Assembly (NCBI GenBank): GCA_004352715.1
Contig: SCFE01000012.1
Coordinates: 275,416-306,051 of the forward strand
Source of the DNA: Hofstenia miamia
Lineage: Eukaryota > Xenacoelomorpha > Acoela
DNA: 30,636 nt
Direction of reading: 5' to 3'
Made by a program: the position numbers and the translations under genes. Shown here in pieces: positions 1 to 11,060 of this stretch. Each line of letters begins with the position of its first letter. Position 1 is the stretch's first letter. The notes under the pieces were generated by a model that made no database searches, was not told the DNA's origin, and saw only the letters and a list, made by a program, of their open reading frames with translations.

Positions 1-28
<28 letters not shown>
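1..28. repeat. (TA)n microsatellite at window edge
   Basis: Perfect alternating TA from the first base, so the array continues outside the window. Similar TA tracts recur at 2189-2215, 4289-4313 and 5081-5094. Confidence 0.95.
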
Positions 29-31
<3 letters not shown>

Positions 32-373
32 ATAGCAATCTGCCTTTATGCTGTTAGCGCATAAGCAAAATATTATGTTAAATTATATCTGCCTCTGACA
101 GCGCACTCAATATTTATGTAATTTATTTTTATATATTACATTGGCAGTTATATTTTGACTTGGGCAAGTTCATGTTAATGTGCATATTCTGATTATTCAA
201 TTAACATTTGCTTTCAATTCTATGGGGAGTTTATATTAGGAATCTATTGAATTCGTCAAACGATTTCATCATGATGAACAAAGGTAAACGCATTCATGCA
301 CTTTTGAATTGCTTGACAAAGAGAGTCACTGATGTGGACCATTAAAAAACCGGACCAAATTATAATAAACATT
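29..373. other. AT-rich stretch without recognisable gene
   Basis: Read in both strands. I see only short open frames, no domain motif and no clear repeat before the 11-bp array begins. Confidence 0.6.
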
Positions 374-516
374 TGGAAATTGTTTAAAAAACTCTTATTA
401 ATAGCCTAGAAATAGCTTAAAAATTACTTAGAAGGCATCTAGAAGACGTCTAGAAGGCGTTTAGAAGACGTCTAGAAGAAGTTTAGAAGACGTCTAGAAG
501 ACGTTTAGAAGACGTT
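374..516. repeat. 11-bp minisatellite, about 13 units
   Basis: Eight consecutive 11-mers from 429 follow the consensus TAGAAGACGTY, with AGACGTCT palindromes formed across unit joins. Reading back in the same phase, five more diverged units (starts 374, 385, 396, 407, 418) keep the leading T and the A-rich core, so the array decays gradually leftwards. Fragments of the same unit reappear out of phase at about 561-600. Because 11 is not a multiple of three, the array is not a protein repeat. Confidence 0.9.
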
Positions 517-652
517 TCAGAACATTATTTGGTGGACACTAGATGGCATTCGGCAAAGTTTAGAAATGGTGTTTAAAAAGACGTTTAGAAGACGTATCTT
601 ACGACGTCTTACAACGTGTTATACCATTATAAGAGGGGTATAAAACGTTTCA

Positions 653-1055
653 TTGTTTATTGGGTTTTTGCATGTATACATATTCTTGTTGGCCTTCTAT
701 TATTACATTCACTGTGGCGATTTGGGTTGGCTGCAACTGCAAAACATATGCAATATGAGTGACACTAGAAACCATTCTAAAATGGAAGTATTTGCCTCTC
801 TCAAAACTTTTCGAAAATTTCAATTCAACATCCAAAATGTTAGTTGCTGGTCTGATGGGAAAACATGTAAATTTAAAAAACAAGTATCTTGTTTGTTGTG
901 CTGGGATTCTTTCCTAAAAGTTCCGTAAGGAAATTCAATTGAATTACTTTTCGCCAGGGCATGGGAAGGGCGACGTTGCTGGTGTGGGCTCAGCATGCAA
1001 AAGAAGAGTGTTGGAAGAATTAAGGAGGCGAGCAATTGTTAACAATGATGATTAA
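653..1055 (+). pseudogene. Relic of a conserved transposon-like protein (SDG...HGKG motif)
   Basis: The first part reads in one frame and contains WSDGKTCKF near 850-876. After a one-base shift in the A run near 871-878 it continues as KNKYLVCC, then an internal stop, then YFSPGHGKGDVAGVG and CKRRVLEELRRRAIVNN. The order SDGxxxQFKN, then HGKGxxDGxGxxxKR, is one I recall from uncharacterised repeat-encoded proteins in many invertebrate genomes; the exact superfamily is uncertain to me. The shift, the internal stop and the stop at 1053 show it is dead. The start is arbitrary, because recognisable similarity begins only around 740. Confidence 0.45.
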
Positions 1056-1699
1056 AATAAAAGAAAAAGAGATTGAAATCATATGTCTTGAAGAAAATAT
1101 ATTTAGGAAGTTTGAGAAGTGTGATTCTGTGAAAAGTATTATGGGGCATTTTTGAATTGACATATCTCAAGATAGCTTCAAATTGCAAGCTGAATGAGCC
1201 ACTTCAGAAATCAGCTCGTAAATTTTTTCTCAAATATAGCTGTTTTACACGAAATTGAGTAAATTTGCAGTGAATAAACTTGGTTGTTTTAAAATTTTAA
1301 ATAAATTTTGTTTGTTTTGCCAAATTTGAAATTATGTCCTGTAGCATAACGTCTTGTAGCGTAACGTGGTTCTTGGACCTAAATAAGACCTTATGATGAA
1401 AGTGAATATTAGTTTTATAATATATTGAAAGTGAATGATAGCATTAGATTACAAAACCCAAATTTTACAGTATAAGATTGAAGGAGAGCAGAAAATAATT
1501 ATAAAAAGTTTAAGAAATTTTGTTCTTACTATTTTTGTCCTGTAGCATAACGTAAATATAATGCTTAAGTGATGTTACTATGTAAGGCTAAACATCCATC
1601 TGATGGAAATCTTCTGGATACATATAGTGTAATTAAATAGTAATTAAATATATGTAGCGTAACATGGAATGACCCTGTTACTGTAAAAAAACAAACTGT
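1056..1699. other. Non-coding stretch holding four copies of a 13-mer
   Basis: No coding signal seen. The motif TGTAGCRTAACRT occurs at 1340, 1355, 1541 and 1653, all in the same orientation. Two copies sit in a longer identical word, TGTCCTGTAGCATAACGT, at 1335 and 1536. It may be a transposon end or a degenerate satellite; no element boundary could be set. Confidence 0.7.
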
Positions 1700-2163
1700 A
1701 ATCAGAAACATCGTGGAGGTGGTGTATTAATTTACGTACATTCATCATTGGTATACCTAGCATGATAGAAAAAAGACATGATTTTGAATCTATGTGGATA
1801 AGATGTAAACATAGTGAAAGCTCACAAATATTTCTTATCAATGTTACCTATTTTTCTCCTAAATCCAAAGAAAGTGGTACTCTTAACAAGTATCTTTGTG
1901 ATTCATTTGATAAATATTCACGCAGTTATCTTGGTGCATCTATTTTAATGGGCAGTGATTTCAATCAATTTCATCTAACTGACTTTATTCTAAATTCGGG
2001 TCTAACATTAATTGATTCACCTCCAACAAGAGGAAATGCCAATTTAGATAGAATTATAACGAACTGTGTATTATCTATTTCTAAAGTCCATGCCATTGAA
2101 CTTAGGTTTGCCTACATATCATTTAGGACTTCAAATAAGGAAATCTTTTCCGCCATTACTTAA
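1700..2163 (+). pseudogene. LINE ORF2, APE endonuclease domain (copy 1)
   Basis: This is the endonuclease half of a non-LTR retrotransposon polyprotein, which nicks target DNA to prime reverse transcription. A first segment reads RGGGVLIYVHSSL and hits a stop near 1763. One base over, a 133-codon frame continues with MWIRCKHSE, FLINVTYFSPKS, LMGSDFNQF (the usual GDFN core altered to SDFN) and DSPPTRGNANLDRI, the ordered motifs of the exonuclease/endonuclease/phosphatase fold in Jockey/CR1-type LINEs. The frame ends before the (TA)n tract. The frameshift and the altered core make it non-functional. Confidence 0.8.
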
Positions 2164-2188
2164 TTTATTCTATTTTAGAGATATATCT

Positions 2189-2215
2189 TATATATATATA
2201 TATATATATATATAT
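2189..2215. repeat. (TA)n microsatellite inside LINE copy 1
   Basis: Pure TA tract between the endonuclease and linker regions of the LINE. The equivalent tract at 5081-5094 marks the left end of the second copy, just after a lone N. Confidence 0.95.
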
Positions 2216-3088
2216 CGAAATATTTTGAACAAACCATGTGCTCAGTGGATTTCAGTAATATATAAGAAGAAAATGTTGATAATGCACAGAATAATTGGAC
2301 GCACTTATCAAGAATATTTGTGCGCAAATCTTTCCTATTCGAAAGGTTAAAATATCAGATAGAGATCCAATCGGGATGACACCAAAGATTAAATATATTT
2401 TGAATCTGAAGCATGAATTTATTCATAAAAAGGAACAACAAAAGTCCAATGCTATTCAAAATAAAATTGCTAAGATTAAGTTACAAGAGCTTAATAGAAT
2501 AGGATCAAGAGATTTGTGGAAAAGCATAGATAATATTATACACCGAAAGCATAGTAACAACAGAATAATATGGGATGCTTTTGAGCCCTCCCAGGTTAAA
2601 AAAACACTTTCCGAGCGCAGTTGCAGAAATGAAAATAGTAATCAATGTAGAACTTATCCAAAATTTCTCTCGAAGGTTCTCCTCCAACAATTGAGTTAAA
2701 TCAAGTTTCGTACATTTTACGAACAGGCAAGCGTACCTCGCCTGGTCCACCAAATATTCCTTTCTGGGTGTTCCATAAGTATTGGGATATACTTGCTTCT
2801 ATTTACCAATACGTTTGCAATTTGTCCTTATCAAAGGCTCATTTCCCTAAACCATATAAACTTGCCAATATTATAACAGCACTTCCAAAAGTTTCAAATG
2901 CTTCAATTTCAAACAATATTCGAGGAATTTCCATTATTTGAAAAACCAGTTCATCAAAAATATATTTCTCCTGCAATAGTCAATTGTGGTGACCCAATGC
3001 AATTTGCATATAAAAAGATCAATCTACAGTGGATTGTCTACTAACAATGCAACATAAAATACTACAATTACTAGATAACAAGAACAAG
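2216..3088 (+). pseudogene. LINE ORF2 linker and RT fingers (copy 1)
   Basis: Continues the LINE polyprotein. The linker reads KISDRDPIGMTPKIKY, the usual 'DRDPPWMTPxIK' stretch between endonuclease and reverse transcriptase. A 134-codon frame ends at 2699. One frame over, the RT fingers follow with FHKYWDILASIYQYV, KPYKLANIITALPKVSN and NNIRGISI, then a stop, then the FAYKK.STVDCLLTMQHK region with another frame change. The coding remnant stops where a foreign element begins at 3089, next to the target duplication GAACAAG (3082-3088). It is nearly identical to 5095-5967. Confidence 0.8.
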
Positions 3089-3871
3089 GGCGCCGGGAGA
3101 AATTTCCTAAAGGAGGGGCAAAAAAATTTTGCACGTGTTTTTTGTAGAAAAAATATTTCATTTCTTTTTCAGGAAATTTAATCATTTTATTGAAAGAGAA
3201 CAAGGAACAAGAGAACAAAGCAGTTGATTATCCGAAGTAATGTGCTAGAATCTGCTTTAATGTCCTATCATATGTGGAAAATATAAGAACATAGGCCTAT
3301 GGTTTGTTATTTTCTACCACTCAACTATTTTGGAATCAATATTTACCATATCAGTAGATTTTAAAATAAAACCATTATTTTCCAGATATTAATCAAATAT
3401 TTAACTTGGTATAATAGTTAAATCAAGTTTGGGGTAATTCTGTTACCCCAACAACAACTAGAATAGGATTTTGAGCTCAAATCAAATAGGAATAACCTGA
3501 TATTTTGTGACTTTCCCACATTTTTTACGTAATTTTTGCCTGGATTATATGGGAGCCATCCTAACTTTGCTTATTTAGATTCAGCAAAAACATCAATATT
3601 AATCCGCTTATAACTTTTGCTTTAGGATGATTGCTAGTTTGTTATAGTAATTTCCTGCTTGAAAAACCTTAATGCTATGATTTCATGAAAGTTTTATAAA
3701 TATTCATTTAGCTCGTACCCAAACAACATCTATATTGTGAAATTCTAAGTCCTTTTAGTTTTTGGTTTTTGTATGCTAACATTTTTGCATATTTTAGTTG
3801 CTACGTTAAGAAGATAATCTCAGAAAAAAGCTATTTCCATTTTAGGACACCAGGAATTTGAATTTTATATA

Positions 3872-4239
3872 CAGGGTGTAACAAAAGTAACCAGACGCTT
3901 CATTTTACGAGAAATCTAACTTTATTCATAAGAGTAGGAATAAAAAAACGAATAATTCATAGTAAAATATACAGTGTAGCGAATCTAAAACAACTTACTG
4001 AGGTGATAATGTCCAAAAAGATTAATCATAAAAGAAGAAAGTGTTCATAGAGAATGTTCAAAATGATGACCATCATGTTCAATACATTTGCAAATCCAGT
4101 CACGAACAGACCGGCACACCTTGTTCACCAAATCTAATGCTATGGCACGAATTTCATCGGTAATAGCATTCTTTAAATCGTCCATAGTGTGTGGATTTCT
4201 ACCATAAACTTTTATCTTTAGTAAGTAAGCCTTTATCAC
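3872..4239 (-). pseudogene. mariner-type transposase C-terminus with terminal repeat
   Basis: On the minus strand a 64-codon frame reads VYGRNPHTMDDLKNAITDE, then VRDWICKCIEHDGHHFEHSL. This matches the C-terminal tail found after the last catalytic Asp in a widespread invertebrate mariner family. Beyond the stop, the element end is visible at 3872 as CAGGGTGTAACAAAAGTAAC directly after a TA dinucleotide, the expected mariner target. The rest of the transposase (HTH, first two catalytic residues) is missing, so this is a 3' fragment nested in the larger insertion. Confidence 0.7.
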
Positions 4240-4287
4240 TCAAGTCAGTCTCTGATCATCATCCTTGAGTAACGATCAATAGGAATG

Positions 4288-4313
4288 NTATATATATATA
4301 TATATATATATAT
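4288..4313. repeat. Lone N followed by (TA)n
   Basis: A single undetermined base precedes a TA tract. In this assembly lone Ns seem to mark contig joins, so sequence left and right of 4288 may not be truly contiguous. Confidence 0.8.
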
Positions 4314-4971
4314 GACTAAATTCTTCTTTCCTTTTCTATTACATGTTTACTGCAGACAAAACTAATTGAAATGATTGCGGGGAAATAAAGGGCGGTGTTC
4401 GAATTCAGCATGAAATTTTATTGTCTGAGCCAAATGCATTCAAAACATTGTTTGTCGCCAGCATGTCAAGCTTCTAGAAAATGTGGGTATTGGGGAGGGT
4501 AGCGGTTATATATTTACTCTGCCTCCAATTCTTGGATCAAAATCCTTAATTGTAAAAATATCCTGCCAATTTAAGCAAGCGTCTAAAAATTATTTTTGTA
4601 AAATCTAAAGAAAAAATTTACAAATTTTCATATGTAAAAATCTATTTTTACAGTCTTAGGCATTTTTAGTGTAACTTTGTTACCCTATACTTACCTGAAA
4701 TTTATGTTAGCATTGTTTAAGCGTTAAGGATTTAAAGACTTTTTATAACGATCTAGAAAAAAATTTTTATTCACCTGTGCATTTAATGTATTCTTAATAG
4801 TACAATTCATAATTTATCTATGTACATCAGAATTAAAATGAATTTAAATCAAATATTACTAAGAAATTTGGAATTTCCATTTGATAAAAATCTAGTTAAT
4901 GCAATCAACTCACTATGAAAGAGGGGGAGCTGCCCCCTCTTGCCCCCCCGCTCGTGGCACCTATGAACAAG

Positions 4972-5079
4972 AATGTAGACAGCGTCCATGCCCAAATGTT
5001 TTAAACATAGTCTAAGATGATTTGAGACCAATAGCTCCAAACGCTATAATTCCCAGATTCGCAGATTATACTAATTTAA
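4972..5079 (+). pseudogene. LINE RT palm fragment (copy 1)
   Basis: The LINE resumes after the inserted element. The end of the fragment reads FADYTNL, the place where a reverse transcriptase carries F/YADDTNL: the second catalytic Asp is replaced by Tyr (GAT TAT). The fragment stops at the lone N (5080), after which LINE sequence restarts further upstream in the element as copy 2. Confidence 0.65.
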
Positions 5080-5094
5080 NATATATATATATAT

Positions 5095-5967
5095 CGAAAT
5101 ATTTTGAACAAACCATGTGCTCAGTGGATTTCAGTAATATATATGAAGAAAATGTTGATAATGCACAGAATAATTGGACGCACTTATTAAGAATATTTGT
5201 GCGCAAATCTTTCCTATTCGAAGGGTTAAAATATCAGATAGAGATCCAATCGGGATGACCCCAAAGATTAAATATTTTTTGAATCGGAACCATGAATTTA
5301 TTCTTAAAAAGAAACACCAAAACCCCAATGCTATTCAAAATAAAATTCCTAAGATAAAGTTACAAGAGCTTAATAGAATAGGATCAAGAGATTGGTAGAA
5401 AAGCATAGATAATATTATACACCGAAAGCATAGTAACAACAGAATAATATGGGATGCTTTTGAGCCCTCCCAGGTTAAAAAAACACTTTCCGAGCGCAGT
5501 TGCAGAAATGAAAATAGTAATCAATGTAGAACTTATCCAAAATTTCTCTCGAAGGTTCTCCTCCAACAATTGAGTTAAATCAAGTTTCGTACATTTTACG
5601 AACAGGCAAGCGTACCTCGCCTGGTCCACCAAATATTCCTTTCTGGGTGTTCCATAAGTATTGGGATATACTTGCTTCTATTTACCAATACGTTTGCAAT
5701 TTGTCCTTATCAAAGGCTCATTTCCCTAAACCATATAAACTTGCCAATATTATAACAGCACTTCCAAAAGTTTCAAATGCTTCAATTTCAAACAATATTC
5801 GAGGAATTTCCATTATTTGAAAAACCAGTTCATCAAAAATATATTTCTCCTGCAATAGTCAATTGTGGTGACCCAATGCAATTTGCATATAAAAAGATCA
5901 ATCTACAGTGGATTGTCTACTAACAATGCAACATAAAATACTACAATTACTAGATAACAAGAACAAG
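5095..5967 (+). pseudogene. LINE ORF2 linker and RT fingers (copy 2)
   Basis: Near-identical repeat of 2216-3088 at a constant offset of 2879 bases; most differences are substitutions early in the linker. It retains the DRDPIGMTPKIKY linker and the RT fingers with the same frame breaks. An in-frame TAG replaces the Leu/Trp region at about 5396, so this linker frame is shorter than in copy 1. It begins right after the lone N and a TA tract, with no endonuclease before it, as expected for a contig overlap rather than a new insertion. GAACAAG (5961-5967) is the left target duplication of the next element. Confidence 0.8.
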
Positions 5968-6318
5968 GGCGCCGGGAGAAATTTCCTAAAGGAGGGGCAA
6001 AAAAATTTTGCACGTGTTTTTTGTAGAAAAAATATTTCATTTCTTTTTCAGGAAATTTAATCATTTTATTGAAAGAGAACAAGGAACAAGAGAACAAAGC
6101 AGTTGATTATCCGAAGTAATGTGCTAGAATCTGCTTTAATGTCCTATCATATGTGGAAAATATAAGAACATAGGCCTATGGTTTGTTATTTTCTACCACT
6201 CAACTAATATTACTAAGAAATTTGGAATTTCCATTTGATAAAAATCTAGTTAATGAAATCAACTCACTATGAAAGAGGGGGAGCTGCCCCCTCTTGCCCC
6301 CCCGCTCGTGGCACCTAT
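5968..6318. mobile_element. DNA element inserted in LINE RT, short form
   Basis: Same insertion as at 3089: identical position in the LINE, identical ends and the same GAACAAG duplication (5961-5967, 6319-6325). It is only 351 bp because the equivalent of 3328-4851 is absent. The join at 6206 shows one base of shared sequence and no target duplication, which suggests an internal deletion rather than a second insertion in the other copy. The right end carries the same GAGGGGG/CCCCCTC hairpin (6275-6293). Confidence 0.65.
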
Positions 6319-7192
6319 GAACAAGAATGTAGACAGCGTCCATGCCCAAATGTTTTAACCATAGCCTGGGAAAATTTGAGACCAATACCTCCAAACGCTA
6401 TAATTCCCAGATCCGCAGATAATACTAATTTAATAATCCCATGTTTAAAAAAAGATGTAACATCAATTGATATTAATAAATAAAGAACAGAAAAGAATAT
6501 CTGAATGGGCATTTAGCAATAACTTAAATATTAATTCAAGTAAATCTAAACACTTACGTTTTTGCATAAATCGGAAGCTCTCTTGTAATTTTTTTTTTGA
6601 AAATCATACAATATGAAGAAGTATCTTCTATCAAAATATAGGAATTACTATGGATTCTTCAATGAGATTCAATAGGCATGTGTCTAAACTAATATCTTTC
6701 TTGAATTCGATATTTTATATTTTTGAAGATCTTAAAACTGCAGGATATTCAATGGAATCTAGAACCAAAGTCTTTGAAGCTTTAGCCCTAAGAAGATTTA
6801 GCTATTGTTTAAGTGTATATGCATGTGATGCAAATATTTTTACTAAGCTTAATAAATACCTTTTAAAAGTTTTAGAAAAAAATATAAAAACTGTGCTATA
6901 TCAGTTAATGATATGTTATTTAAACAAGATCTTGCCAATTACTACAGAATAATTAAAAATTCTAGACATCCATTAAATGAAGAATTTTTAAGACATAAGA
7001 AACCTACTACAAATACAAGATGAAAACAAACGATGCTACTACCACTACTTACGACAGAAGCATTTAAAAGATCTTTCGTCAATAGGATACTATCATATGG
7101 TTCATTATAAATGCTTATTCTATCTCTAAGTAAAAGACATGAAATTACAATTGATACATGCATGGAACAATTTCTTTTGGAATTTTGTTATT
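6319..7192 (+). pseudogene. LINE ORF2 RT palm, thumb and C-terminus (copy 2)
   Basis: Downstream LINE coding remnants. Near 6400-6440 the palm reads PRSADNTNLIIP, where F/YADD is expected; it is altered to SADN. After a frame change INSSKSKHLRFC (about 6525-6560) matches the segment after the palm. A 100-codon frame from 6650 reads DSSMRFNRHVSKLISFLNS, then VFEALALRRFSYCLSVY, typical of the RT thumb/connector of Jockey/CR1-like elements. AFKRSFVNRILSYGS and a short tail finish near 7192. Multiple stops and shifts make it dead. Most of the palm between the VDSV-like segment and SADN is missing. Confidence 0.8.
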
Positions 7193-7233
7193 ATTAATTT
7201 TTTTTATGTTGTTTTATATACAAGTGCATCCCC

Positions 7234-7264
<31 letters not shown>

Positions 7265-7277
7265 GCTGTTGTTGTTG
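7234..7277. repeat. (TTG)n microsatellite
   Basis: TTG/GTT triplets with one interrupting GCT, directly after the LINE remnant. It may descend from the LINE 3' tail. Confidence 0.9.
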
Positions 7278-7278
7278 A

Positions 7279-8985
<1,707 letters not shown>

Positions 8986-8987
8986 GT

Positions 8988-9140
8988 TGAACTAATCCCA
9001 GCATCTGCGCAGGACTTACATGGTAAAGCTAAGTTTTCCTATAATGATTACTGGCAAGAATAAATTTTTGACGACTTCAAAGAACGGTTTCTTAGTGCTA
9101 ACAGAAAACTCTCCAATGAAGAACTGAAATCCGAGGTTTT
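8988..9140 (+). pseudogene. Possible transposase scrap (hAT-like?)
   Basis: One frame reads KAKFSYNDYWQ, a stop, then IFDDFKERFLSANRKLSNEE. The pattern of an aromatic pair followed by an acidic 'DDFKERF' resembles the segment of hAT transposases just before the dimerisation region. The match is short and rests on memory of the family, so it is only a lead. Confidence 0.25.
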
Positions 9141-9739
9141 ATGCATACTGCAAAACATATTCTAACAGCTATTTGTGGCCAAAATGGGCAGTTATAAATA
9201 TGAAACGGGCAGTTGTAATGAAGAAAAACTCCCTAGATTCCCCTACTTTTGCATTTTAGGCTAAGTCAAATGAAATTTTTTCTAGAGTTTGCACATACTA
9301 AAATAAAACAAATATTTTGTAAACATGTGGCTGATTGTTTTTACTTTGCTACAAAGTCTTGAACAAATGAGTGTGAAGTATGGGCAACGGCCACCCTTGA
9401 AAAATTCCAAACAATGCTAAATGGGGGCTTGCGTAGAATATTCAAAATTTTCCCTTGTGTAATGGTGCGAACATGCATATAATATGTATAATATACTACT
9501 TGGACCCTGATCTTTCCCAGTAAGTACAAAGACTATCTGTTTGCATTAGGGCAGCTTTAAAAATAGCTCAGAATATGCCCTGACATATTGTTCTGTTACT
9601 ACTGCACAAATTGTTAACTTATATTGAATTTTATTTTTAGTAAAATGATTGCCAATAATCTATTACAAGAAGGGAAAAATTGATGAATTTATTGGGCGAA
9701 AAAATATTGACTGAATGCTGCTCAAAACTACTTGACAGC
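9141..9739. other. No gene recognised
   Basis: Only a 62-codon minus-strand frame (9341-9529) with no family resemblance. Nothing else visible. Confidence 0.55.
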
Positions 9740-11060
9740 CAAATGCAAGCTTGTATTACGAGGGTTCATTTCATATCTGCTCCAGAATGATGATACCCTC
9801 TGAAAATTTATTAATAAATTACTTCTAATTGCTATAACTTAATGCTGTATTAAAAAATTAAAATTCCCTAAATTTTTGCTTTTTGAAATTGCCACTATGC
9901 CTATGCTTTCCTGATGTTTACTTCGGTACTGTAGATTGAGAAGTATTCTGACCAAATTTAAAGCACTATAGGGCAATTACCAACTATATTTTGGATATTT
10001 TGAGGATACATTTGTATGGACTTTTTTAAAAATTCCAAAGCTAAGAATGAATATAAGAACAATAATGCCAAAGAATAGTAAGTCATACATCGTTTCTTCA
10101 AAAGTTAGTATTTTAGGTCAACGCCTCTCATTTATGTAAATGCTTTAAAAATGCAAAGAGAATGTGAAAGTAACGATAATGTGTAAAGTATTTGTGAAAA
10201 AATAAAAAGATTTTCCGAGTGACTTGTCAAATCTATTAAAATATTAATCTTATAATAGATGTACTTATAAATATATCAAATGAGTTCCAAAAACTTGTAG
10301 TATAAAAAAATCCTACTATTAGCTTTTTCTGAATTCTTCAAATACATATAGATATGTTATTTCGGAAATTAGAAGAAAAATTTCTAAGCCATTAATTTCT
10401 TTAAATTCTAAATATTTTATATTAATGTAGCTAAACACAACAAGAAATATAAGTACAAAAATAAGATTTATCCAAAATTTTGTCTTTGTGGAAAAAACTC
10501 TTAGTCTGTATAAGACAATTCGAGTTTTTACTAAAATTTGATCGTTCCTACAGCCCCTGTAGCCATAATTATCTTTCACAGTCATTGTCTGAATTTTTAC
10601 CTGCTAAGATTTTAAGCGTCACTTCATGATTTCTAGTATTTATCAATAAGCTTAACTGCAATATTTTCAATTTCATCAAAAATTTGGCAAGCCCCAGTTT
10701 CTATTTTCATATGCATTATTATACATATATTTGTTAAAAGTTTTTCAACATTCCTAAAAACAGATAAAAGAGAGTTTATGTCATTTCTTACCACTAATAA
10801 AGCAAATATATGCAGCAGAATATGCTTATCTAGGCTACTAAGAGTTTTAGCATATCGCTTTTGTGCACGAATATGCTTAATATAGTGTGGTACTTTGCTT
10901 CGCTCCCTAAATTCTTTTGATTTTCTTAGTTTGAAATGATGTCCTTAATTGTTGCACCATTTTCGGGTAGTAGTCTAATGGTATTGGAGCTCTGATATGC
11001 AATAGCTATTACAAGGCACTCATTCAGGATTTCTTTGAAGAACTCTGGGCTATTCATAAA
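9740..11060 (-). pseudogene. TRPM-like ion channel relic
   Basis: Read from 11060 down on the minus strand, pieces appear in the order of TRPM channels, split over frames. NECLVIAIAYQSSNTIRLL and PENGATIKD resemble the ankyrin-like melastatin region. IFALLVVRNDINSLLSVFR and IFDEIENIAVKLIDKY (10636-10860) match the helical region before the membrane. An 88-codon frame (10319-10585) has TKFWINLIFVLIFLVVFSY and YVFEEFRK, fitting S2 and its end. FWNSFDIFISTSIIRL (about 10250-10315) fits S3. MYDLLFFGIIVLIFILSFG (9990-10085) fits S5. FQRVSSFWSRYEM (about 9780) fits the end of S6. The pore is badly eroded (CFKFGQ at best). At least five frame changes and several stops exclude function. No introns are needed between S2 and S6, so a retrocopy or a large-exon gene is possible. 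Confidence 0.6.

Larger units (their letters stand above)
3089..4964. mobile_element. DNA element inserted in LINE RT, long form
   Basis: The element is bounded by the 7-bp direct repeat GAACAAG (3082-3088 and 4965-4971). Its ends are imperfect inverted repeats: GGCGCCGGGAG at the left and, on the other strand, GGTGCCACGAG preceded by ATA at the right. Just inside each end lies a G-rich then GGGGCAA segment. A perfect 7-bp stem hairpin (4921-4939) belongs to the right end. The 1876-bp interior has no intact gene; it contains a mariner 3' relic and a lone N at 4288. The same insertion in copy 2 lacks 3328-4851. I cannot name the superfamily; a 7-8-bp duplication is compatible with hAT-like elements. 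Confidence 0.6.

Noticed and set aside
374-600. Regular short repeats as a CRISPR array
   Set aside because: The units are 11 bp with no spacers, in a eukaryotic-looking genome; it is a minisatellite.
3328-4851. The extra 1.5 kb of LINE copy 1 as a clean separate insertion
   Set aside because: No target duplication at its edges and one base of junction homology; an internal deletion in the short form fits better. A lone N inside also makes contiguity doubtful.
10319-10585. The 88-codon minus-strand frame as a small intact membrane protein
   Set aside because: Its sequence matches TRPM-like S2 and the flanking DNA continues the channel in other frames, so it is a fragment of a relic.
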